From Bradyrhizobium sp. CCH5-F6 (GTDB taxonomy: Bacteria; Pseudomonadota; Alphaproteobacteria; Rhizobiales; Xanthobacteraceae), in the NCBI RefSeq assembly GCF_001556045.1, contig NZ_LSIC01000051.1, positions 1-42,322 on the forward strand: DNA of 42,322 bases, in the 5' to 3' direction. This document shows positions 1 to 7,414 of this stretch, piece after piece. Both the position numbers and the translations under genes were made by a program. The notes beneath the pieces are model-generated. The model saw nothing but the letters and a program-made list of their open reading frames with translations. It was not told where the DNA came from and searched no databases. The stretch's first letter is position 1. Every line of letters starts with the position of its first letter.

Positions 1-69
1 TCGAGATGGAGCTAAAAGCCGCTTAACCCGTCCACTTTATCGGGGGAAGATCAATGCTTTGGTACGCCG

Positions 70-417
70 ATGATCCCGGTTCCGACGGGCGCGCGAGTAT
101 GGCTCGCGACGGGCTACACGGACATGCGGCGAGGCTTTCCGTCGTTAGCACTCCAAGTGCAGGAGGTGCTGCGCAAGGACCCGCTCAGCGGTCATCTGTT
201 CGTCTTCCGCGGTCGCCGAAGCGATCTTGTGAAGGTGATCTGGCACGATGGCCAAGGAGCATGCCTGTTCACCAAAAGACTCGAGAGAGGAAAGTTCATC
301 TGGCCATCGGTTGCGGGCGAAGCCGTAACGATCTCACCGGCGCAGATGAGCTACCTGTTGTCCGGAATCGATTGGCGCAACCCTCAAGAAACCCAACGTC
401 CGACGCGGGTCGGATAG
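70..417 (+). CDS. tnpB: IS66 family accessory protein TnpB (IS66 Orf2)
   Basis: This 115-residue protein is the standard length for IS66 TnpB and is nearly identical to the second copy at 6020-6367. Hallmarks seen are [20 protein letters not shown] near the N terminus, LFVFRGRR in the middle and [20 protein letters not shown], followed by a C-terminal stretch ending in [16 protein letters not shown]. TnpB is required with TnpA for transposition of IS66 elements, but its biochemical role is not settled. The ATG at 70 overlaps the stop of an upstream frame as ATGA, the usual tnpA-tnpB arrangement. The gene looks intact. Confidence 0.95.
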   Translation: MIPVPTGARVWLATGYTDMRRGFPSLALQVQEVLRKDPLSGHLFVFRGRRSDLVKVIWHDGQGACLFTKRLERGKFIWPSVAGEAVTISPAQMSYLLSGIDWRNPQETQRPTRVG

Positions 418-461
418 CGTTTTGCGTTTGAATCTGGCGCTTGATCTGATTCAATGGCTTC

Positions 462-1293
462 ATGATAGCGAAGCCGGACGATCTTCCATCGGACCTTGCG
501 AGTGCCCTGGCGGCGCTGCAGGCCGAGCGTGAGGCGCGGCTGCGAGCCGAGGCGGTGGCTGCCAGTGCGCGGGCGGAGCTGTCGGACAACGCGGCGCTGA
601 TCGCGCATCTCGAGCTGCGGATCGAGAAGCTCAAACGCGAACTGTACGGGCAGCGCTCCGAGCGCACGGCGCGTCTAATCGAGCAGTTGGAATTGGAGCT
701 CGAAGAACTTGCCACCACGGCGAGCGAGGATGAGCTTGCCGCGCAGGCCGCGGCGGCGAAGACGCAGAACGTCCGCCCCTTCACGCGCAAGCGACCAGTG
801 CGCAAGCCCTGGCCGGACGATATCGAACACGAGCGCGTCGTCATTGACGCTCCGACGAGCTGCGCCTGCTGCGGCGGATCGCGACTGGCGAAGATCGGCG
901 AGGATGTGACCGAGACGCTGGAGGAGATCCCGCGTCGCTTCAAGGTCATCGAGACAGTGCGCGAGAAGTTCACCTGCCGCGATTGCGAGAAGATCAGCCA
1001 GCCGCCGGCGCCGTTCCATGCCACGCCGCGCGGCTTCATCGGCCCGCAATTGCTGGCGACGATCCTGTTCGACAAGTTCGGTATGCACATCCCGCTCAAT
1101 CGCCAGAGTGCGCGCTTTAAGGCCGAGAGGATCGACGCTGGCGGATCAGGTCGGCCACGGGACCTTCGCCGTCATGCCGCTCTTCCACCTGATCGAGCGT
1201 CATGTGCTCGCTGCCGAGCGTCTGCATGGCGACGACACCACCATCCGCATCCTGGCCAAGAGCAAGTGCACGACCGGGCGGATCTGGACCTAT
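462..1293 (+). pseudogene. tnpC: IS66 transposase TnpC, N-terminal part (interrupted)
   Basis: The start ATG at 462 opens a typical TnpC N terminus: a leucine-zipper-like coiled coil (about residues 25-75, with LELRIEKLKRELYGQRSER), an acidic linker, then a zinc-finger-like segment with CACCGG and CRDC pairs (about residues 130-175). Around 1130 the frame breaks: the sequence changes from LNRQSARFKAERIDA to STLADQVGHGTF in another frame. Intact TnpC proteins have a few more residues here, so a small deletion of about 14 bp between two gac repeats is likely. The second frame then runs to GRIWTY at 1293, where the IS110-type element begins. The rest of the protein resumes at 2587. With both a frameshift and an insertion, the gene cannot make a functional transposase. 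Confidence 0.92.
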
Positions 1294-1295
1294 CT

Positions 1296-1310
1296 ATGGA
1301 CGGTCCCCGC
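1296..1310 (+). repeat. Subterminal inverted repeat of the IS110-type element (left copy)
   Basis: The sequence atggacggtccccgc is the exact reverse complement of 2564-2578. Inverted repeats set slightly inside the ends mark the IS1111 subgroup of the IS110 family. Confidence 0.9.
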
Positions 1311-1455
1311 TTTGCAAGGCCATTTGCTTTGTTTTGGCTAACGATCGTTTGCAGCTATCTATCCGGCTTTATGGCATGCCACGAGCCTTGATGAGATCCG
1401 CGGATCGGCGCCCAATTACGTTGGCGAGCTCTGAAGCTCGATAGGTCCAACGGGC
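1311..1455 (-). ncRNA. Candidate guide (bridge/seek) RNA region of the IS110-type element
   Basis: About 145 bases lie between the transposase stop (1456) and the inverted repeat (1310), with no supported gene. IS110/IS1111 elements are known to encode a structured guide RNA in a non-coding end, which for IS1111 types is downstream of the transposase. The stretch has hairpin potential: cgagct-ctga-agctcg at 1425-1440 and the 12-base palindrome gatccgcggatc at 1395-1406. The RNA is assigned from position and fold potential only; I could not pick out the target-pairing loops. Confidence 0.45.
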
Positions 1456-2521
1456 TTAGCCGACCCCGGTCCGACTGGTTGCCATCACTCTGCTTTGCCC
1501 TCGCAAACGGAGCCACGCTCGATTTATACTTGCGCGGTATTCTTCACCATTGGCCATGATCGCCCAAGCGATCCGTGCAGTTTTGTGAGCGAGCGCCACC
1601 GTCACGACATTGAAGGGACGCCTGCCGAGCAGCTCTGTTATCCAGGTATTGGTGACCTGATGGATACGGACGCGATGAACGGCCGCTCGGGCGCCATGTA
1701 TTAGCAACTTACGAATGTAGCCGTCGCCGCGCTTGCTGATACCGCCCAAACGCTCCCTTCCCCCGGTCGAATGCTGCTTCGGTACTAATCCAAGCCAGGC
1801 GGCGAAATGCCTTGCCGAAGCGAACTGTTGTGGATGATCGACAGACGCCGCCAGGGCGGTGGCGTCAAATGGGCCGATGCCCGCCACCTTCATGAGACGC
1901 CGACAGACTTCATTGTCTTTGGCAGTTGCAAGGATCATTTTCTCGTGGCTTTCAATGTGTAGCTCAAGGTCTTCGATCTGATCGACAAGGATTGAAAGAG
2001 CGCTACGCGCGCTCTGTGGGATGCGCTCGTCAACGTCCACGAGTGCCATGAGCTCTCTCGCGTTTGCTTTTCCCTTCCCGGTCACGATTCCCAACTCGCC
2101 CAAATGACCACGCAGAGCATTTATCGCGCCTGTGCGCTGTCGAATAAGCAAATCTCGCGTGCGATGTAGCATTAAAATTCCCTGCTGTTCGACGGTTTTT
2201 ACAGGGACAAAGCGCATGCCAGGCCGTTGGACGGCTTCCCAGCACGCCTCCGCATCAGCAGCATCATGCTTGTTTGTCTTCACGTAGGCTCGGACGTAGC
2301 GGGCCGGCATAAGACGTGCTTTGTGTCCAAGCTTTATTAGTTCACGAGCCCAATGATGAGCGCTGCCGCAAAGCCTCAAGACCAACGAGACAACTTGGAA
2401 GCCGTGAAAAGAAATCGAGAACCTTCCCGCGGGCGAGCTTCTTGCGGATAATTTCTCCATCCGCCGTAATCCAGTGGATTTGAAACCAGCTCTTCGAGAT
2501 ATCAAGCCCGATTGTCACCAT
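1456..2521 (-). pseudogene. IS110 family transposase, frameshifted
   Basis: The N terminus starts at 2521 (MVTIGLDISKSWFQIHW) and carries the first Asp of the DEDD domain. The rest is in another frame from about 2372: KHDAADAEA with further catalytic Asp residues, then a C-terminal transposase_20-type domain with VAGIGPFDATALA, RHFAAWLGLVPKQ and the catalytic-serine segment GGISKRGDGYIRKLL. The two frames join at GLEA/CGSAHHWARE, where the run of three A at 2370-2372 (+ strand) looks one base too long. Otherwise the length (about 354 residues) and order of motifs fit the family. If the extra base is real, the element is not autonomous. Confidence 0.88.
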
Positions 2522-2563
2522 AGCTTGTCCTCCTTCTTGGGTGCCCTTTCGCAGCTTATCAGG

Positions 2564-2578
2564 GCGGGGACCGTCCAT
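2564..2578 (+). repeat. Subterminal inverted repeat of the IS110-type element (right copy)
   Basis: This is the exact reverse complement of 1296-1310, 43 bases upstream of the transposase start at 2521. Confidence 0.9.
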
Positions 2579-2586
2579 CTCATTAT

Positions 2587-3381
2587 GTGCGCGACGATCG
2601 GCCGTTCGGCGGACGGGCGCCGCCGGGTGCGCTCTATTACGCCTCGCGCGACCGGCGGCAGGAGCATCCCACACGGCATCTCCAAAGCTTCTCTGGCATC
2701 CTGCAGGCCGATGCCTATAGCGGCTACAATGAGCTATATGACGCCTCGCGCGCGCAGGGACCGATCACGCCTGCACTCTGTTGGGCCCACGCCCGCCGGC
2801 AGTTTTTTGAGCTGGCGGACATCGCCGCCAATGCGAGGGCCGGCAAGAACGCCGCGGCGATCTCGCCGATTGCCCTAGAGGCGGTCAAGCGCATCGATGC
2901 ACTGTTCGATATTGAGCGCGGCATCAACGGCCAAAGCGCCGAAGAGCGGCTGCGGGTGCGCAAAGAACAAAGCGCCCCGCTTTTAACGGCATTGGAAGCT
3001 TGGCTGCGCGAGCAGCGTGCCCGGCTGTCGAACTCGTCCGCGGTCGCCAAGCCAATCGATTACATGCTGCGCCGCTGGGAACGGTTTGCTCGCTTCACCG
3101 ATGACGGGCGGATCTGCCTGACAAACAATGCGGCGGAGCGCGCGCTGCGCGGCTTTGCCTTGGGCCGCAAGTCCTGGCTGTTCGCCGGCTCGGAACGTGG
3201 TGCCGACCGCGCCGCTATCATGGCGACGCTGATCATGACGGCAAAGCTCAACGACGTCGATCCGCAAGCCTGGCTGGCGGACGTCTTGGCCCGCATCAAC
3301 GATCACGCTGTCCACAGGTTCGAGGAACTCCTGCCATGGAGCTGGGCCTCCGAGATAGAGCGCCGTAAACTGGCGGTATGA
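2587..3381 (+). pseudogene. tnpC: IS66 transposase TnpC, C-terminal part (interrupted)
   Basis: The frame resumes directly after the IS110-type insertion with VRDDRPFGG and carries the catalytic core of IS66 transposases: ILQADAYSGYNELY (catalytic Asp), CWAHARRQFFEL, then CLTNNAAERALRGFALGRKSWLFAGSERG with the catalytic Glu, and the C-terminal IS66_C region ending ELLPW near the stop. This part is undamaged. It has no start of its own in context; the ATG reported by simple ORF calling at 2587 falls within the old codon register. The stop at 3381 overlaps the next gene's ATG (ATGA). Confidence 0.93.
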
Positions 3382-3983
3382 CCGTCGGAATCGCTCGCCT
3401 CAAGATTACGCTCGATGACGTCAAGCCGGTGGTTCTGCGCCGGGTCGATGTGCCATTCGACATCAAGCTCGACCGCCTGCACCTGACCATCCGAGCGGCC
3501 ATGGGTTGGACCAACAGCCATCTCTACGAGCTGCGCGCCGGCGACGTCGGGTGGAGCACGCCTTACCCGGATGCAGATTGGGGCGTCGGCGAGTTCCTCG
3601 ATGCCCGCAAGGCTCGGCTTACCGATATCCTCGAAGATGTCGGAACAAAGAAGCTCACATACCTCTATGACTTCGGTGACGGCTGGGAGCACTCGATCAA
3701 GGTCGAGCGCCTCATCGATCCCGAGCCAGGCGTGCTCTATCCGCGTCTGATCGAAGTCAGCGGCCGCTGTCCTCCCGAGGATTGTGGCGGTCCCTGGGGC
3801 TATGCCGAACTCCTCGAAGCCATCAAGGACCCCACCCACGAACGCCACGCCGAACTCACCGAATGGATCGGCGACGACTTCGATCCTGACATCGACGAGG
3901 CCGAGTGGCTCACCACGGAAGTTGAGGCCCTCGCCAAAAAATGGTCACGCAAACCCGAAGGCAAGCGCGCCAAACGCAGCTAA
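3378..3983 (+). CDS. pRiA4b ORF-3-like protein, IS66 passenger
   Basis: This 201-residue protein belongs to the plasmid pRiA4b ORF-3 family. It has an N-terminal segment RLKITLDDVKPVVLRRVDVP, then RLHLTIRAAMGWTNSHLYEL, LTYLYDFGDGWEHSIKVE, and a Cys/Asp/Gly-rich segment CPPEDCGGPWGY, ending in a basic tail. The biochemical function of the family is unknown. The start overlaps the tnpC stop by ATGA, so it is probably co-translated with the transposase. It lies inside the element, before the right end, so it is a passenger gene. It appears intact although tnpC is broken. Confidence 0.85.
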   Translation: MTVGIARLKITLDDVKPVVLRRVDVPFDIKLDRLHLTIRAAMGWTNSHLYELRAGDVGWSTPYPDADWGVGEFLDARKARLTDILEDVGTKKLTYLYDFGDGWEHSIKVERLIDPEPGVLYPRLIEVSGRCPPEDCGGPWGYAELLEAIKDPTHERHAELTEWIGDDFDPDIDEAEWLTTEVEALAKKWSRKPEGKRAKRS

Positions 3984-3991
3984 CCCGCGGC

Positions 3992-4000
3992 CTTCACCGG
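3992..4000 (+). repeat. Target-site duplication of the IS4-family element (left)
   Basis: The 9 bases cttcaccgg here are repeated exactly at 5600-5608, on the other side of the IS4-family element. Nine bases is the duplication size of Tn5/IS50-like members of the IS4 family. Confidence 0.92.
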
Positions 4001-5599
4001 CTTTCAATTACCCACATTTCCGGCCGCTCCGATTTCGGCGCCGAGTTCGATATCAGTGAGTCTGGAGAGTCCGCGCCAGATGACAACATTTCCGGGTGGC
4101 GGATCGGCGGCCCTGGCCAGGTAGCCACCCAATCGTGCAAGTTTGGTCAAGTAGAATGCAAGGGTTCCAGGGCGACATCGTCGATGGCTGGCGCCGCTGA
4201 TGAGTCGATCGAGCAACGCGATCTCGGTGTCCGTCAACGCGAGTTTCGGTGACGCGTCTGGGGCGATGCGATTGAGCATGGTGAGCCAGAGGACGCGCCA
4301 GCTAAGAATGCAGAAGACCGCCATTAGATTGGCAAGTCGCTCCGCCGTCCGGAGTTTTGAGTCTTCCGCCTTGCAACCCGATTTCAGGATCTTATGGAAC
4401 ACCTCGATTTTCCATCGCATGGCGTACCAGTTGATCTTCTCGATTGCTTCGGAGCGACTGCGGACGGCTAGGTCCGTGATGAGCTTCCATTCAATTGGTT
4501 TACGGCCCTTTGGCGTACCGCGCTCGGTGGCATGGATTATCGTCAGGTCGAGGGCTGGATAACGTTTCTGCTTCCCGATGGGAGGCAAGACTGCGATCCG
4601 CTTGAACTTGATTTCCAGCGCGGCCTTCGTCGTCTCACCCTTGTCGTTGCGCACGTCTATGTAATGCAAGCCTTTGACGCTGGTCTCTTCCATCTCGGTT
4701 GCAATCGTATGACCGCCGTCGCCTGCCAGCCGATCGACGCAGGCGCGGACAAGGAAGTGAGCGCCAAGCTCTTGCGTCAGGCAATACAATTCGTAGATGT
4801 CGCTTTCGCGGTCGCCAATATGAATGCAACGCGCCGGCTGTCCGAGCCGCTCGATCGATTGCCTGAGATTGTCGAGCCAGCGAACGCTTTCCTTCTTCTC
4901 GATGGGAACGCGGGTCGGGTTGATCTTCTTCTTGAGCTGCGCGGTGTCTTTGAACTTTTTCCGTGTCCAGAACTTCACCGCCGCCAATCCCAGCGGTAGG
5001 CCCTCGACAGTTACGGCGAGACTGGAATGCATCAGCATTCCGCAGACCGTGTGATGACGCCAACGGCCATCCTTGTCCCGGCCGCTATTGACGCTCTTGG
5101 TCAGGCCGATGGCGCTCGTATTCGCACGTTGGTAGGAGAATTCCGTCGTGTCCTGAATGAGGAGAATTGGGCCCGTACAATCGTCGTAGCGCGTGCGTGT
5201 GGCGGCGAAGTGGCCGCTGAGGATGTCAGCTTCCTCCACGCGTTCGTTGGCGAAGAAGCGGTAGGCCGCCTTCGTGCTCGCCCAGTCCTGGCATGCGAGC
5301 GGTATGCTTCCGCCCATGCCGTCACCAATTTGCTTCAACAGCTCCCCAAATCGCTGACCCAGACGGGCATCTTTGAAAGCTGCTTTGTCGATCTCCCGCT
5401 CCGTCCAATGTTCGACGGCGCTTTCAGCACCATCATCCGGGCTGGCCGACCAACGACACGTCGTTCCGCTTGAACGCATCAAGGCACCTCGCCGCCGCGA
5501 TTCAGGTGCTCGACAATGAATCACAAGCGATTCATCCGATTCAAGATTTTTCGATCGGGGCTATCGCAATAGAATCAAGCATTTGTGGGTAATTGAAAG
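4001..5599 (-). mobile_element. IS4-family insertion sequence (complete)
   Basis: The element is 1599 bp long. Its ends are 16-bp perfect inverted repeats, ctttcaattacccaca at 4001-4016 and its complement at 5584-5599, flanked by the 9-bp duplication cttcaccgg. It holds one intact transposase gene on the - strand. The clean duplication and intact gene suggest it is the youngest insertion in the nest. It landed in the right terminal region of IS66 copy 1. Confidence 0.95.
4004..5479 (-). CDS. IS4 family (Tn5/IS50-like) transposase
   Basis: Read from the ATG at 5479 the protein has 491 residues. The N-terminal DNA-binding domain contains DARLGQRF and GGSIPLACQDWASTKAAYRFF. Catalytic residues of the DDE core are visible: Asp in LIQDTTEFSY, Asp in GDRESDIYEL, and the YREK signature Y-(2)-R-(3)-E-(6)-K in YAMRWKIEVFHKILK. 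The length and order match Tn5-like IS4 transposases, which cut and paste through hairpin intermediates. An in-frame start 45 bases upstream (5524) is possible; 5479 has a gaggtg-like ribosome site. No frameshift is seen, so the element may be active. Confidence 0.93.
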   Translation of the reverse strand: MRSSGTTCRWSASPDDGAESAVEHWTEREIDKAAFKDARLGQRFGELLKQIGDGMGGSIPLACQDWASTKAAYRFFANERVEEADILSGHFAATRTRYDDCTGPILLIQDTTEFSYQRANTSAIGLTKSVNSGRDKDGRWRHHTVCGMLMHSSLAVTVEGLPLGLAAVKFWTRKKFKDTAQLKKKINPTRVPIEKKESVRWLDNLRQSIERLGQPARCIHIGDRESDIYELYCLTQELGAHFLVRACVDRLAGDGGHTIATEMEETSVKGLHYIDVRNDKGETTKAALEIKFKRIAVLPPIGKQKRYPALDLTIIHATERGTPKGRKPIEWKLITDLAVRSRSEAIEKINWYAMRWKIEVFHKILKSGCKAEDSKLRTAERLANLMAVFCILSWRVLWLTMLNRIAPDASPKLALTDTEIALLDRLISGASHRRCRPGTLAFYLTKLARLGGYLARAADPPPGNVVIWRGLSRLTDIELGAEIGAAGNVGN

Positions 5600-5608
5600 C
5601 TTCACCGG
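5600..5608 (+). repeat. Target-site duplication of the IS4-family element (right)
   Basis: An exact second copy of cttcaccgg (3992-4000). Removing the element and one copy restores a continuous IS66 right end finishing at 5616. Confidence 0.92.
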
Positions 5609-5616
5609 AGGGTTAC

Positions 5617-5974
5617 GGCCTACGCACCGGTCGCTTGCGCGTGAAGGCGCGCACGGTCTGGGCCTTCGCCGCCGCGGCCTGCGCGGCAAGCTCATCCTCG
5701 CTCGCGGTGGTGACGAGTTCTTCGAGCTCCAATTCCAACTCTCGATCAGCCGCACCGTGCGCTCGGAGCGCTGCCCGTACAGTTCGTGTTTGAGCTTCTC
5801 GATCCGCAGCTCGAGATGCGCGATCAGCGCCTCGTTGTCCGACAGCTCCGCCCGCGCGTTGGCGGCATCTGCGACGGCCACATCGCGTTCAGCCTGCAAC
5901 GCCTCACGCTCGGCCAGCAGCGCCATGTAGGCACTCGCGAGGTCCGAAGGAAGAGCGCCCGGCTTCGATGTCAT
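5617..5974 (-). pseudogene. tnpC: IS66 transposase TnpC, N-terminal fragment
   Basis: From the ATG at 5974 the protein reads MTSKPGALPSDLASAYMALL and then the coiled coil with HLELRIEKLKHELYGQRSER, closely matching copy 1. After VRLIE one base is missing relative to copy 1 (gagagttgg against gagcagttgg), which throws the rest out of frame. The correct frame can still be followed through LELEELVTTASEDELAAQ to TRKRPVRRP, where similarity ends at the junction with copy 1. Truncated and frameshifted, it is non-functional. Confidence 0.9.
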
Positions 5975-6019
5975 GAAGCCATTGAATCAGATCAGGCTGC
6001 AGATTCAATCGTAAAAAGG

Positions 6020-6367
6020 CTATCCAACTCGCGTTGGACGCCGTGTTTCTTGAGGGTTGCGCCAGTCGATTCCAGATAAGAGATAACTCAACTGCGCCGG
6101 AGAGATCGTCACTGCTTCGCCCGCAACCGAAGGCCAGATGAATCTTCCTCTCTCAAGTCTTTTTGTAAACAGGCATGCCCCCTGACCATCATGCCAAATC
6201 ACCTTCAAAAGATCGCCGCGTTTTCCCCTGAAGCAGAAAAGACCACCGCCCATGGGGTTGTGCTTGAGCACTTCCTGTACGCGGAGAGCCAGGCTCGGAA
6301 AGCCGCACCGCATGTCCGTGTGGCCCGTGGCAATCCAGACCCTGACGCCGCTTGGAATCGGGATCAT
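6020..6367 (-). CDS. tnpB: IS66 family accessory protein TnpB
   Basis: This 115-residue protein carries the same motifs as the copy at 70-417 ([48 protein letters not shown]), with some 15 substitutions mostly near positions 30-50. It starts at ATG 6367, overlapping the tnpA stop by ATGA. It appears intact, unlike the downstream tnpC. Confidence 0.95.
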   Translation of the reverse strand: MIPIPSGVRVWIATGHTDMRCGFPSLALRVQEVLKHNPMGGGLFCFRGKRGDLLKVIWHDGQGACLFTKRLERGRFIWPSVAGEAVTISPAQLSYLLSGIDWRNPQETRRPTRVG

Positions 6368-6759
6368 CGCCGCCTCAGAAGCTCAAGGACGCGCTGCAGC
6401 GCTTCACCGTCGACGTCCCGGTCAACCCGAACGCGACAGCCTCCGCCAAGTTCGATCTCGATGATTCCAGTCCTCGCACGCTGCGCAGGCGGCGAAGACG
6501 CCGGTTGCGGCGCGCTGATCGATATCGGAGCCGGCGCCGGAGTGATTTCGACAGGAACGAGAACTGACACCGCGTCACCGCCCAGGCGGCCCTGTCGCGC
6601 CTGCCGACGCCAGGTGAACAGCAGGCTCGGAGCCACCCCATGCCGGCGCGCGATCCCGCAGACCGTCTCACAAGCTTGCAAGGTCTCCTCAACAAGTCGG
6701 ACCTTCTCGTCGTAACGCCATCGGCGCCGGCGCTCGGCGCCCAATACCTTCACCTGCAT
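6364..6759 (-). CDS. tnpA: IS66 family TnpA (helix-turn-helix)
   Basis: This is a 131-residue protein with an N-terminal helix-turn-helix (RRRWRYDEKVRLVEETLQ, then VCGIARRHGVAPSLLFTWRRQ), a proline-rich middle, and a C-terminal IELGGGCRVRVDRDVDGEALQRVLELL that is standard for IS66 OrfA. It presumably binds the IS ends. It is the first gene of copy 2 and overlaps tnpB by four bases. A 10-bp perfect dyad lies just upstream (6767-6792). Confidence 0.93.
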   Translation of the reverse strand: MQVKVLGAERRRRWRYDEKVRLVEETLQACETVCGIARRHGVAPSLLFTWRRQARQGRLGGDAVSVLVPVEITPAPAPISISAPQPASSPPAQRARTGIIEIELGGGCRVRVDRDVDGEALQRVLELLRRR

Positions 6760-6766
6760 AGCGGCA

Positions 6767-6792
6767 TGACCTTAAGGCTAGACTTAAGGTCA
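6767..6792. promoter_or_regulatory. Perfect dyad upstream of IS66 tnpA
   Basis: tgaccttaag and cttaaggtca form 10-bp perfect arms around the 6-base spacer gctaga, 8 bases before the tnpA start. This could be a binding site for TnpA or a hairpin in the 5' leader that limits transposase translation. The symmetry is seen directly; the role is inferred. Confidence 0.5.
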
Positions 6793-6966
6793 CATCCTCA
6801 GAAAGACGCCCAAACTTCACAAGACGGCCGCCGCCGGAGGGATACTCTCATCATGGCCTGGCTGCAACAGCAGTCCACTCGCGAGAGGCCGGATACATTT
6901 ATGCAACTGGAATCGTCGTCGGCGATGTCGCGAACCCTTGCACGGACGGGGCGGACCATACATTCT

Positions 6967-7222
6967 TTCCCAAGAGGTTCTTCAAGGCCGCGTTGTCCAG
7001 CATGGCGTCGGCCAGCAGCCGTTTCAGCCGCGTGTTCTCGTCCTCCAGCGTCTTCAGCCGCTTGGCCTCCGAGACCTCCATCCCAGCGAACTTGGCTTTC
7101 CATTTGTAGATGCTGGCGTCGCTAACGCCATGCTTGCGGCACAGATCGGCGACCGACACGCCGGCCTCATGCTCCTTCAAAATCCCGATGATCTGTTCTT
7201 CCGAAAAGCGGCTGCGCTTCAT
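6967..7222 (-). pseudogene. IS3-family transposase OrfA remnant
   Basis: From the ATG at 7222 the reading is MKRSRFSEEQIIGILKEHEAG, a transposase_8 helix-turn-helix (VADLCRKHGVSDASIYKWKAKFAG) and a leucine zipper (LEDENTRLKRLLADAMLDNAALKNLL), as in the IS2/IS407 group. The similarity stops abruptly after LLGK at about 6967, one or two residues before the normal end of OrfA. No OrfB follows; instead there are about 120 bases of unrelated DNA and then the IS66 end. The remnant was probably cut by deletion or rearrangement. Confidence 0.88.
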
Positions 7223-7414
7223 GCTCTGGTCCTTGTCGTGGGCCAGAGCGAACTTCAAACTGGATTAAGTCCGTGGGGCAAGGTCACGTGCGCAAGCGAT
7301 CCTGAGTGGTTTTCTGCTCCAATCCAATCTTGTCGTCCGCGAGCCGCTCTGAGGCGAAACAGCCAAGATCATCACGGCTTCGAAGCCGAAAGGGGACGAT
7401 GCGCTCGGCTGCGA

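Larger units (their letters stand above)
1294..2586 (-). mobile_element. IS110-family (IS1111-type) insertion sequence within IS66 tnpC
   Basis: The element splits tnpC exactly between the codons for GRIWTY and VRDDRPFGG. Perfect 15-bp inverted repeats (atggacggtccccgc) lie at 1296-1310 and 2564-2578, just inside the ends; this is the layout of the IS1111 subgroup. The outermost bases share the triplet tat with the target, so the exact ends are uncertain by three bases. No longer target duplication is visible, as expected for a DEDD transposase. The single transposase gene on the - strand is frameshifted. Confidence 0.9.
1..5616 (+). mobile_element. IS66-family element, copy 1 (left end outside window), carrying two nested ISs
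   Basis: The element holds tnpB, an interrupted tnpC and a passenger gene in + orientation. Its right end is proposed at 5616, where ccggagggttac (5605-5616) matches, with one mismatch, ccggagggatac at the outer end of the second IS66 copy (6834-6845); both would be terminal repeats beginning GTA on the outward strand. An IS110-type element sits inside tnpC, and an IS4-family element splits the last 25 bases of the right end. The 69 bases before tnpB are open in a frame that ends in an ATGA overlap with tnpB, as a tnpA gene would, but they do not read as TnpA. That the end lies inside the tnpC of copy 2 is inferred from the abrupt loss of tnpC similarity at 5617. Confidence 0.75.
5617..6845 (-). 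mobile_element. IS66-family element, copy 2, truncated
   Basis: tnpA, tnpB and the first 120 or so codons of tnpC lie in order on the - strand. The outer (tnpA-side) end is proposed at 6845, where the complement begins gtatccctccgg, close to the gtaaccctccgg of copy 1. The tnpC side stops at 5617, where copy 1 begins. The proteins are closely related to those of copy 1, so both belong to one IS66 subgroup. The remaining tnpC part would lie beyond the left edge of the window if copy 1 inserted by simple transposition. Confidence 0.8.

Noticed and set aside
296..1099. 267-codon - strand frame across tnpB and tnpC
   Set aside because: Ser/Arg/Ala-rich shadow opposite well-conserved IS66 genes.
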